Assembly (NCBI GenBank): GCA_027946555.1
Contig: JAPEVC010000073.1
Span: 87,250-151,249 of the forward strand
Length of the DNA: 64,000 nucleotides
Direction: 5' to 3'
Source of the DNA: Gnomoniopsis sp. IMI 355080
Taxonomy: Eukaryota > Ascomycota > Sordariomycetes > Diaporthales > Gnomoniaceae
Positions 23,801-34,063 of the stretch are shown here, in pieces. A program made the position numbers and the translations under genes. How positions within the stretch are numbered: the first letter of the stretch is position 1; every line of letters begins with the position of its first letter. The notes below the pieces were generated by a model that was not told where the DNA came from, did no database searches, and worked only from the letters and a program-made list of their open reading frames with translations.

Positions 23801-25376
23801 TTCTGACAAGCTTCGGGTCAGACATCACTGTAATATCCCCGGTCTTCGATGAAGACGGCAAGACCATATGTTTCTATACGGCTTCAAGAGGTCACCATTT
23901 GAATATTGGCGGCTATCGAGGCAATTCCATGCCACCGTAAGTCTCAAACCCAGCTCTTTTTGTGGAAAAATCCAATGCTCTGTATGTTAATTGAGCAAAC
24001 CTCCCAGGGATTCTGTCGAATTGTGGCAAGAAGGCGCGGCCATCAAGTCGTTTTTCCTCATTCGAGATGGCCACTTTGATGAAGAGGGCATTACAAATAT
24101 CCTCCTCGAGCCAGGCAAATTTCCCGGCTGCAGTGGATCCAGAAGCCTAGGCGACAATTTGTCGGACTTGAAGGCTCAGGTTGCTGCAAACACCAAAGGC
24201 AGTAACTTGATCAAAGCACTCATCAACGAGTACAGCAGACCCGTCGTACACTTTTACATGAAGAAGATTCAAGAGAACGCCGAGGTGGCGGTTCGAGAAT
24301 ATCTGAAATCAGTGTTCCGGCGGTCTGGTTCCAAGCCCCTGACAGCCACAGACTATCTGGACAACGGCTCTATGATGACCGTTTCCATTTCTGTGGACAA
24401 GACGGGATTCGCAACTCTTGACTTCACCGGCACTTCCTGCGAAATGCTTTCGAACATGAATGCTCCGCCTGCCATAACCTATTCAGCCCTCATCTACACA
24501 TTGCGCCTCCTGATTGGATCCGACATCCCGCTGAACCAAGGGTGCCTGGCTCCGACCAAGGTAATTCTACCCAAGAATACCTTCCTGAACCCCTCATCCA
24601 AGGCTGCCGTTTGCTGCGGTAACACCCTCACCTCACAACGGCTCGTTGATCTACTCCTCAAGGCTTTCGAAGCAGCTGCGGCATCACAAGGCTGCATGAA
24701 CTGCTTCGGCTTTTTTGGCAATTGCCTCGAGCCAGGCGCCAAGGAAGATGACAACGAAAAGGCTGACGACAGCGGCGGCTTTGGATTCGGGTATGGCGAG
24801 ACAATCTGCGGAGGCGAGGGCGCTGGGCCGACTTGGCACGGCGCCTCGGGTGTGCAAGTTCACATGACAAACACGCGAACAACGGATGTCGAGATTATTG
24901 AGAAGCGCTACCCAGTCCTTGTGCGCGAGTTTTCAATCCGGAAAGGCAGTGGCGGCCGCGGAGAGTTCAACGGCGGCTGCGGCGTGGTCCGGGATTGGGA
25001 GTGTCGGTACCCGCTGACTTTCGGGATCATCACCGAAAGGAGAGTCCATCAACCCTTTGGAATGCAGGGCGGAGAGGCTGGAAAGAGTGGTGCTAATTAT
25101 TGGGTGCAATTGCAGGAGGACGGCTCAGAGAGGTGGGTCAGTATTGGCTCGAGGGGCCAGATCAACATGAAGGCGGGTGACCGTTGTGTGATTCATACGC
25201 CGGGCGGAGGTGGTTGGGGAGTACCGCCTTCTGAAGGTGAGGCACAAGATGGAACGATGAACAATAGGAACGGAAGATCTATAGAGGATGGCGTATCCTC
25301 ACAAGGAGGCACAACATATCCACGAGCAGCAGGACGACTTCACAATTTTTCCGCTGCTCAAGATGCCTCTCAATAG
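20860..25376 (+). CDS. OXP1: 5-oxoprolinase / ATP-dependent hydantoinase (fused HyuA-HyuB)
   Basis: Nine exons (20860-20917, 20981-21202, 21263-21916, 21975-22210, 22287-22360, 22418-23198, 23255-23768, 23822-23936, 24008-25376) encode 1340 residues, near the 1290 of yeast Oxp1. Every join keeps frame. The HyuA N-domain starts with DRGGTFTDVWAS (about residue 20), and the ATPase core has VGFDMGGTSTDVSRYGG. The HyuB half begins at about residue 780 with HRFMGIAEEMGRTLQKTS and includes GTSCEMLSNMNAPPA and CCGNTLTSQRLVDLLLKAF. The canonical reaction is ATP-driven opening of 5-oxoproline to glutamate in the cytosol. Bacterial relatives open hydantoins or N-methylhydantoin. The usual GPACY motif reads GPASY here. 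The C-terminal 50 residues after TPGGGGWG are extra and low in complexity. Its neighbours suggest a dedicated catabolic role and not the housekeeping glutathione cycle. Confidence 0.93.
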
Positions 25377-26456
25377 ACAATGAAAATTCAGGACCAGACA
25401 AATGTCCTGTTGCTCACAATGCAATCGATAAGATTAGTACATACCAGTTGAGGCATTGCTGGAAGATGAGGTGCCATGCAGTGTCGCACTTTCCAAGATC
25501 GCACTGAATTCGTGACATTGACGATCCGGTGGATGAACAATGACTTTCATTATTTGCTTCTTGTTTTCATCAAAAAGGCTTTGGTGCAATGTCATTGTCC
25601 ATAGGTATGTGTGTTTATGTATTCATACACAGCACAGTGACAAGGCCTTGCCCTAGGGAGGAAAACGAGACGAAAAAGGATCGATTGAAATTTCAGAAGA
25701 AGTCAATAGATTCGAGACATAACGTACCCCACATCAGCTGAAGTTCAGTATTGACAATGGTACCACATTTTGAGGGCCCACATGCTGCCACTTCTATATT
25801 GCTAGATCAGACGAGCATATTCAATAGCAAGGCCCTTCAATGGTGACCTTGGTAGGCTTCTGCAAGTCAGGAATGCACCAATGCACTGGATTCTTCTTCA
25901 CCGTATCAGTGCAAGTTATTACTTGAAACATTTATTTCACTTTAGGAGTCCTGCTGTTTTACGGTAATCAGGTACCACCTGGGCATGTTGATAAAATCTT
26001 GATATACACAGAACATTGACCCAGGCATGGCTTCAAAGCAGTTCATAGGCTCAAACGATAAGGCTAAGGGTGTGATAGTTTCAAGAAAAGCGTGCTGGCT
26101 GCTTTGTAGTCTACAATTGCATTTGTGATGTGGTATCTGCGACAAAAAAAAAAAAAAAGAAGGGAAAAAAAAACGTTTCCCTACCTAGAATGTACGTGGC
26201 CTGGGTACAAATGGTTTGAAAGCCTTAAATGCCTCCTGCTGCACGGTCAGTTCTGTGTATATCGCATTGATCTTGCTGACATGCTGGTAAATCAAAACCC
26301 GGATCCCGGGCCCGCAGTAGTCGGTCCAACTTCTGTCAAACAGAGCGTTTAGCTGATCAGTCTCATTCATCTGCTTGATTCTCTTATCAGAACAGCTGCA
26401 CCATCCAGCAAATGGGACGACATGAAGACGTTGCCGATGAAGGTGCAAGAATGCAT
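25377..26456. other. intergenic, AT-rich
   Basis: No gene was recognised. A run of 15 A residues lies at 26144-26158, followed at once by a second A-rich run. Confidence 0.45.
26144..26158. repeat. poly-A tract (15 nt)
   Basis: Fifteen consecutive A residues, then a GAAGGG interruption and a further run of A. It could be an old retroposition tail, but no element is attached. Confidence 0.85.
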
Positions 26457-26915
26457 TCATATCGAGTGCAAGAATGTCCGAATCTTGTTTCTGGATTCCT
26501 CAAGCACAACCCAGATCTGCGCTTGGACAGCTGGATCTAGATGGGCCAGTGAGACGAATTAATCGAAGTACTGGGTTAACCAGTACCTCACGTCCGAACG
26601 CTCACTGGAGAGCTCTGGAAACCCACCTGTGCACATCGTAGGATATGCTCCTAGAAATGGGTCAAGTGCCGTGCCATAAGTAAGCACCGATGAAAGCCCG
26701 CAAAATGCCTTCTTTGCAGACATCGCAGGTATATCGGCACTCAAAAAGGGATGGGGCAAGGACCAGAGCGTGTAGATGACCGAGCCTAAATCTAGAGTCC
26801 ATAAGGGTGTCTTTGGATACCTGGGATTGGAATACTCGGTAGCGTCAGCTTGGAAGGAGTGAGACTTACCTAGATGTTTATTGATGAAATTTATTGAATT
26901 GAAATTGAGCCCCAA
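26457..26915 (-). pseudogene. possible degenerate coding remnant
   Basis: A minus-strand frame of 118 codons stops with TAA at 26559-26561. It then resumes in the same frame with another 33 protein-like codons (AHLDPAVQAQIWVVLEESRN) to TGA at 26457-26459. The first part has a hydrophobic stretch (GSVIYTLWSLPHPFLSADIP) and resembles a membrane protein fragment. I do not recognise the family. It may be a relic or a chance pair of frames. Confidence 0.22.
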
Positions 26916-27512
26916 GGTCTCGGTGAGTGCAGATTTGGTTCTACTTGTGATGCCTCTATGGCTTCAACTGTTGACATGATCTGTTGTATTCATTCTATAG
27001 GGTGCCTCCAAGGCATTAGAACTTGGTTAGTAGAAGCATGACAATGGTATTGTGGTCTGCAAGAACAAGAGATGGTCCACAATAGATGGGCTTCCAAGTT
27101 GTTACTTGAAAGCCTCCTTGGGCACTTTTATCTCCATTCAGCGCCGTTATGGACATCGCCTTATGACATGACTAAAATTCCATTGTCTGTATTGCAGCTA
27201 GAATTATTCGTCTAAATCAAAGTTTCTGCTGAATCCCGGCGCGTTATCATCCCGTCTGTCTCTCCTCAGGGGGGAGCTAACCTTGTAAATGCAGACAGCA
27301 TCGGCTTACGGAGGAGACATTAGACCGCGTTTTGATAATGAGACGTTACTAGCGACTTGGGTATGTTGGTCGGTTGGTCCGGTTGGTAAGCAACAAGTTG
27401 GTTCAGCCCCACTCATCCAACGACAAAAGGGATGCCTCTGCCATTACACTTTGTTCTAGTCTTCGCTGGTCACTCTAACCATCACTGAATTACGTATCAA
27501 TTGACCTCCAAC
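26916..27512. other. intergenic upstream of the DUF1993 gene
   Basis: No gene was recognised. The final 100 bases are pyrimidine-rich and probably hold the leader of the next gene. Confidence 0.45.
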
Positions 27513-28139
27513 ATGGCGTCTCTCTACAATCAATCTATTCCAGTTCTTATCAAGTATTTGAACAATCTATCTGCGATCCTAGGAAAAGGGAAATCCTTCG
27601 CGGATGAGAAGGGCATCAAGCATGAGGAGGTCATCGGCTTCCGCCTCGTCCCGGATATGAGAGGGTAAGTTGTTCCTGATTCCTCCATGTAAATGCGCCT
27701 CTGGTTGATATGCGTAGCTGGATCGTAGCGGTGGTCCCTTTGGATCCACACAAGACTTGACTGACCACATCATAGCCTTGACTACCAAGTTCAGAGCTGC
27801 TGCAATACCGCCAAATTTCTTGCAGCTAGGGTCGGCGGTGCAGAAAACGTCTTCTTCGAGGACAATGAGAAGACTTTTGACGAACTCACAGCCCGTATCA
27901 CCAATACCATTGAGCTCCTGAAGAACGTCGATCCTAAGGGATTCGGTGGTAAGGAGGACAAAGAAGTTTTGATGGAGTCGAAGATGGGAACTTTCCGCTT
28001 CACTGGCCAGCGCTATGTCAGCGAGTTTGCCATTCCAAATTTTCATTTCCATTTGAGCACGGCATACTGTATCTTGCGTCATCAAGGCGTGCCTCTCGGT
28101 GCGTTGGACTATATGAAGGACGTCTTTGAGAAGGCCTAA
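27513..28139 (+). CDS. DUF1993 family protein
   Basis: Exons are 27513-27664 and 27776-28139, giving 171 residues, the standard length for the family. The G codon is split GG|C across a 111-nt intron. The sequence begins MASLYNQSIPVLIKYLNNLSAIL. It contains LVPDMRGLDYQVQSCCNTAKFLAAR and ends with an extended NFHFHLSTAYCILRHQGVPLG helix pair. This architecture is that of the four-helix DinB-like DUF1993 fold, whose biochemical role is unknown. It is probably cytosolic. The minus-strand aldo-keto reductase follows, 308 bases away and convergent. Confidence 0.88.
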
Positions 28140-28447
28140 GGCAATTCGTGGGCAGTCAAGGTCTGGGACGGATCGGGCATTTATAGCTACAAGAAAGCGA
28201 GCGAGAAGGTGAAATTGCCCATCAGACTGGCAATGTACCATTATTTGGGATAATTCTTATTCGTACGTCATGAAGGCGTGACCGTCGTCTAGTCGAATTG
28301 GGCCAGGCCGGTTGTAATCAAGTCTATAAGTCTATATGCAAGTTGTTCTTCGCTTCTCTTTTGTTCCCTTTTCCCACCCGGGTATCTACAACGTTCTATC
28401 AACTCCATATTTCACTGCCTCTATGTCCTCCAGCCACCGGGCGGGGT

Positions 28448-29431
28448 TTAGGCAGCAGCAGTTCCGTTCTCAACGGACTCCTCGGGCCAGACGTTGTACC
28501 CGAACTCATCCTTCATGTTCACGAAGCGCGTGTGGCGTCCCTTAGCCACGTTGTTGACAGCCTCAAAGTCCGCATCTGAAAGCTGAGGAACTTGGAAGTT
28601 GCTCTCAATCCGGCTTGGCGTGGAGCTCTTGGGCAGGACGGCGTATCCTCTTCGGAGACCCCAGGCCAAAAGAACTTGTGCGAGTGTGAGGCCGCTGCGG
28701 TCGGCAACCTCGTTGAGGGTCTTGTTGGTCCGGACCTTCTCGCCTGTTGTGGGTACCTGGTTTTGGGATCCCAGAGGAGAGTATGCTTCGGGCAGGATGT
28801 CGTTCTCCAGACAGTACTTGACGAGCTCGTCGTTTGGCAGGAATGGGTGGATCTCAATTTGGTTGACGGCGGGCTTAACCTTGGCAAAGGACTGCAGTTT
28901 CTTGAGGCCCTCGATAGTCCAATTTGACACGCCGATCGCACGGGCTTTTCCGGATTCATAGAGCTCTTCCATTGCGCGCCATGTGGGCTCCGGGTTCTCA
29001 GTGAGCTCTTTGTTGATGATGTATTTTCCATCGGACCCAATCTTGACGTTGTAGTCATCAGTCCGCTCAGCAGCGATGGGCCAGTGAACCAGGAACAGGT
29101 CAACATAGTCCAAGCCGAGTTTGCGGAGTGACTCCTGGAATGAGTATTTCACATCCTCGGGCTTGTGCATGTGGTTCCAAACTTTGGTGCAGATGAAGAG
29201 GTCCTCGCGCTTGAGCTTGCCAGGGTTCTGCTTAATGAAGTCCCGGATGGCATCACCAACCTCATCTTCATTCTGATAGAAGGCGGCGCAGTCCAGATGC
29301 CGGTAGCCAACCTCAAGGGCCTTCATGACAGCTTGGTAACTCTCGCCCTTCGCGCCCTCGTTGGCGAAGGTGCCGAAGCCGAGGCCGGGCATCTTGACGC
29401 CGTTGTTCAAAGTAAAGGTGTGTTGGGCCAT
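28448..29431 (-). CDS. aldo-keto reductase (glycerol dehydrogenase / aldose reductase type)
   Basis: This single-exon gene encodes 327 residues from the ATG at 29431. It is a (beta/alpha)8 NADPH-dependent carbonyl reductase. The catalytic tetrad is visible: Asp in GYRHLDCAAFYQNE, Tyr in the same segment, Lys in FICTKVWNH and His in LFLVHWP. The cofactor-binding VLPKSSTPSRIESN lies near the C-terminus. The sequence resembles fungal NADP glycerol dehydrogenases (the Trichoderma GLD1 / yeast Gcy1 group), including the EFGYNVWPEE tail, but xylose or general aldose reductase cannot be excluded. The frame is open for 24 more codons upstream, but MAQHTFTLNNGVKMPGLGFGT is the normal family start. Confidence 0.93.
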   Translation of the reverse strand: MAQHTFTLNNGVKMPGLGFGTFANEGAKGESYQAVMKALEVGYRHLDCAAFYQNEDEVGDAIRDFIKQNPGKLKREDLFICTKVWNHMHKPEDVKYSFQESLRKLGLDYVDLFLVHWPIAAERTDDYNVKIGSDGKYIINKELTENPEPTWRAMEELYESGKARAIGVSNWTIEGLKKLQSFAKVKPAVNQIEIHPFLPNDELVKYCLENDILPEAYSPLGSQNQVPTTGEKVRTNKTLNEVADRSGLTLAQVLLAWGLRRGYAVLPKSSTPSRIESNFQVPQLSDADFEAVNNVAKGRHTRFVNMKDEFGYNVWPEESVENGTAAA

Positions 29432-31656
29432 TTTGATGTTTAGTATATCTGTACGGGACTTGCTATACTGTCCGGTAAGGTTCCTGGGCGAGGATGTTAG
29501 CACAGATAAAGCTTCGGTGCTGCAAGCAGAACAGGCAACTCACTATCGCAGTGAAATTTCCTCAATGCGCAGGTGTAATATGCCGATCTCGATCTCGAAA
29601 AGTCGGTCAAGAGTAGAGAAGGCTGAATGGCAGGCAGATTGTGCTGATTTGATAATTACAGCGGCAGGGTCAGCATGGTCAGCGAGTTGCCAACGAGGAA
29701 AGGCTTGTTGATAAAGCAAGCCACCGAGAGCACCCGCATTGATTGCATCATATTGACCCAGCAGAAAACCCTATTGCTTGGCTGAATAGCTTAAATACAG
29801 TGACAAGCATGTTTCTTACACATGGTCAGTACATAGTAAGTCGCTATCGGCATCTTCCCGGTCACCGGTTTTTTGTGATATTGCTTCATGACACCGTCTC
29901 AGGGTAGTTGACAAGTCGTTGGCGAGTTAGGTAGTTGGAAGGATCCACTTTGGCCATGTATATAGTACGACGCCGAAGGTTACACCCAGTAGAAAACTCC
30001 TTGTTCATACTAGCCGCATTCAGACTTTTTCACATATTATGGATGCAAGTCACTGGAAAAGCTTGGTTCCGCCTCACACCCCCTAGTTTTTCCGCGCCAG
30101 TCGACCCTTTTATTTAGTCGCTCGGCACGGCGCGGCGGTTGTTTCGTGGAACGCAGAAATTTGACAGAAAAAGATTGGGCTGAAGTCGGGTAAAGGCCAG
30201 TCGAAGTTGCGGGAAGATGATCGAGCCTTGTATGTCGGAAGCTCACCTCCAGCGCTACTATGGTACTGTGTATCACTGAGTAGGTAGATTGTTGATAGAG
30301 GAGGGGTCCTCGACAGGGGGTGTTAATCAATGTACTCGTTGCTGGTTTCACCTGAATCAAATCAACGTCGAGCATGTGAAAGGGTCCTCTTAAACCACGC
30401 CAGGATGGACCTGGCCAGGATTCACTGCGACGGGATACTGAGTTTGGTAGGACATGGGAGTCGGATAAACTAGGAACTGTGTTGATACCTAGTTCAGGGA
30501 CAAGTTCACGCAAATTTGAGCCAGATAACTGGCTGTTGGCCCTTTGGGCTTCGGAAGGATGGCGATCATGGGTCTTGAAAGATCGGCAAAGTATTTCTGG
30601 ATCTTGCCGAACAGAGATTTCACCACAGGCCCGGTTTTGTGACATCAGTCGGCCCGCTGAGGCTCCGCAGCGGTGCCGTCGAACGGGTACTAACTCAGGA
30701 AGTGTGCAGTACGCGGTATATCCGGCCCTTTTACGGGGGATAGTCCCTCACCATCCAAGCCATCTTTCCCCCAAATAGACACCACGGGCCTTGGCAAAGA
30801 CCCTGAAGTAGTTTGGACCAGACCAGGGTCCATTGCCGTTCACGGCTGCGGCTCTGCGCAGGTACTGTGACAGTAACCGGCGTCCAAGAAGCGGGTGGAC
30901 GAACTTGGAATATTCTCTCGCATAATGTTATCGTAGTAACCTTCCACCCCTTTCTAGCCCTCGAGCTTCGTCGCATACTTCAAACTTTTCGCTACTGCTG
31001 CTTTTGTTATCACCGCCTGACGTGTTTCATTGGCTTCCATCCGTCACTATCACTTCATGTCCTCCAACGTCTTTGCTCCCGGGCTTTTGTCGCGATTATT
31101 GTGGCGCGATGACGTCTATTTCGAGTCAGAACATCCATGAGTACCCAATTTTCTTGCAGGGTCTACTCCAGCATTGATACTTCCAACAAAACTGCGCAGC
31201 TACTTAGTACCATGGTAAGCTGACGCCATGTACTGACGACAATCCGTCTCGGGATCAAGCCGATGCCACGGCACACTGCGTCAAGTAGAAGGTACATGGA
31301 GCCAGCACATGCCAGGCGGATCCTCGCGAGGATGATCATCATCACCAAACCGCGAGGATCCAAGCACCCTGTAGTCGAGGTAAGGTACTGTGTGGTCTCT
31401 ATACCGTCTGAGGGAACGTGTCTTCGGTAAACACGCTTGAGACTACCCGACATGAAGTCAAGGAGAGGCTGCCCTGCCTCTCAAAAGGTGAGTATATAAT
31501 CACTTGGGAGAACCCACTCTCCTTGTCTCAAGCTCTTCGTGACGACTATTTGACTTTCCTCTCTATCTATCCGTTGAGTGTTTACAAGAAGCTTTGGAAC
31601 CACTCTCGGCACGCTCTACTTGATCCCTTCATCCCTTCAGTCTACAAATTTCCATC
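29432..31656. other. gene-poor stretch of 2.2 kb
   Basis: No supported gene. Long open frames here lack domains and splice logic. A TATATAA element lies at 31493-31499, about 160 bases before the HAD gene start, in a plausible promoter position. Confidence 0.45.
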
Positions 31657-33165
31657 ATGCCTTCCATTCAGGACTCCAACGGTGAGAACGGCACTAAGCC
31701 GGTCGACCATGGCCTCGTTGTCCCTGTCCCCGATGAGAGCGGCGAGGGAGCTATCGAAGTTCCAGCAACTAGGTCATCTGTGGCCGAGGGCGCAAAGTAT
31801 ATGCACAACCTGAGCGCTGTCCCCTCAATGAAGGACCGGAGAGGCTCTCGGAATTCATTCGGTGCTTCCCTGCCGATTCCCAGGCGAGCCTCGAGGCAAT
31901 CTCGTCTCTCAACCGTCTCCTACGCTGATAATGGCCGGCCCGTCCGGCCAGGCATGCCCGCGATCCAGCCCACGCGAGCTCTATTGGCGTCCCAAGTCCA
32001 GACTATCGAGACCGAGAAGGTCAAGAAGGCCAAGAACATGGCCTTCGCCTTCGACATCGATGGTGTCTTGGTTCACGGTGACCGCCTGATTCCAGAGGGC
32101 AGGAAGGCTCTCGAGATCTTGAACGGAGAGAACGAGCTGGGCATCAAGATCCCCCACATTTTGTAAGTTCTTATTACTGTTCCTCACATTCTGTGATCCT
32201 GTATAGGGATGAGATGCTGACAATTCTCCAGCCTTACGAACGGTTCCGGTAAGCCGGAGCAGCCTCGCTGCGAGCAGCTTACAAAGATTCTCGGCCAGCC
32301 TGTCAACGTCGACCAGTTCATTCAATCTCACACTCCCATGTCTGCGCTCTCTGAATACTACAAGACGGTTCTAGTGGTCGGTGGCGAGGGCTACAAGTGC
32401 CGGGAGGTCGCCGAGCAATACGGCTTCAAGGACATCGTCGTGCCCAACGACATTGTTGCTTGGGACCCTTCGATTGCCCCTTACCGGGTGTTCACCGACG
32501 CAGAGCGCGCGACCTCGCGGCCCCGCGACTTCGGCAAGGTCAACATTGAGGCCATCTTGGTGTTCAGCGACAGCCGTGACTACGCCACCGACATGCAGAT
32601 TATCATGGATCTGTTGCAATCTGAGAACGGCCGTCTTGGCACAAGAGCCAAGGACCCCGTCTCGCAGCGCATCCCCATCTACTTCAGTCAGGGTGACTTG
32701 CTCTGCCCCAGCGAGCACCCCTACCCTCGCATGTCTCAGGGTGCATTCCGCATTGGCCTCGAGGCCATGTACAAGGCCCTGACTGGCGAAGACCTCGAGC
32801 GTGTCGTCTACGGTAAGCCTGAGATGGCCACCTACAAGTACGCCGACGAGGTTATGGCGAGCTGGATGGGCGAGCTTCACGGCGAGGAGAGGCTGCCAAA
32901 GAACATCTACATGGTTGGCGACAACCCTGCCTCAGACATCATCGGTGGAAACATGTACGGCTGGAACACCTGCCTGGTGCGGACTGGTGTGTTCCAGGGC
33001 GGTGACAATGATGAGAACAACCCCGCCAACTTTGGCGTCTTCCCCAACGTTCTTGAGGCTGTCAAGACTGCCCTTCGCAAGGAGTTGGGTGACGATTTCA
33101 AGATGCACTTTGACGAGAGCATGAACCCTCTTCACGCCGAGGGCAACCACGCCATCGAGGTTTGA
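31657..33165 (+). CDS. HAD-superfamily hydrolase, CECR5 / HDHD5 type
   Basis: Exons are 31657-32162 and 32232-33165, giving 479 residues, with a Phe codon split TT|C across a 69-nt intron. After a polar N-terminus of about 125 residues (Ser- and Arg-rich, possibly a mitochondrial or regulatory extension) comes the HAD core. FAFDIDGVLVHGD carries the nucleophile Asp pair, IFLTNGSG is motif II, the Lys lies in VYGKPEMATYKYAD, and motif IV is YMVGDNPASDIIGGNMYGWN. The cap insertion type and the arrangement match class IIA HAD proteins of the CECR5 group (yeast YKR070W). Their substrate is unknown. GC-rich, strongly biased codon use suggests a well-expressed gene. Confidence 0.93.
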
Positions 33166-34063
33166 GCTCGTCTGTGACGGTCTATCTTCCTTGATCTTCT
33201 GGATTCTTTCTTCTTTTTGGGCTCTGGCGTTTACGGGCATCGGTATACCGGTTATGGGGTTACAATTTACCTATAGAGATAGATGTTGTTCAAGATGAAC
33301 ACCTGCATCTGCATGGAAAGCCAAGATTTATGATATAGACTATATGCTTAGATTTCAGTATTCTAACGAGCATTTACAAACACAACTTGCCGTCACATTG
33401 CCGGCTTTCGTGTTATTACCCGCACCGTGAAAAATGTTGCAAGCCTATGCACTGCTGAAAACGCACAATTAATTCTCAAATGCAGCATCCGGACAGCATC
33501 CCACAACATTCCCCAACGAAGACAGATCAGTATCGCTTGGATTTACACAATCTATCCAAGTTGCGCTCGAAGTATCAGCAAGTTGGGCACAGTCTTTGAG
33601 ACTTGTTCCAATGCGCCGTTCACATTCAAAGGAGTTCCATATCAACCCACTTTCGTAGTAATGCGCAGGCCTTGGATACACTTCTCGTCACGGCCTTGTC
33701 TCATCGTGACTTACCTATTCGCATCGGAGGACCCTTGAATGATTATCTAGGTACCTAAGTTGGGTTTGTTTCTCTGATCCCGACACTGTTGATAACTTGA
33801 CTTGAAGGTCCGACCCAAAGTCGGATGAGACTGAAAACCCTCACTGCTCATTGTCGATGAATTATCTGCACGCAGCATTTGAACGGGCTGGTAGAGTGAG
33901 CCAATTTCACACAATCCCGAGACATTTCAGACAGCAGACTACGGTAATTGGTAGGCGATCGTGGACTAGTGGTGGGTATCATTGCATAATTTAGTTCTAC
34001 GATGTGATATTTTACTCGAGTCTCTGCGAAAACAACCATAAACTCCCCTCATGAGCCATTCAC
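33166..34063. other. intergenic between convergent genes
   Basis: 3' flanks of the HAD gene (+) and the amino-acid permease (-). A TATCTAGGTACCTA cluster lies near 33744-33757. No gene recognised. Confidence 0.5.

Noticed and set aside
27579..28241. 220-codon minus-strand frame
   Set aside because: It lies antisense to the DUF1993 gene and its intron. It has no domain and reflects codon bias of the real gene.
30037..30645. 202-codon minus-strand frame in the gene-poor stretch
   Set aside because: Composition is random, with no domain, signal, homologue-like motif or splice partner.
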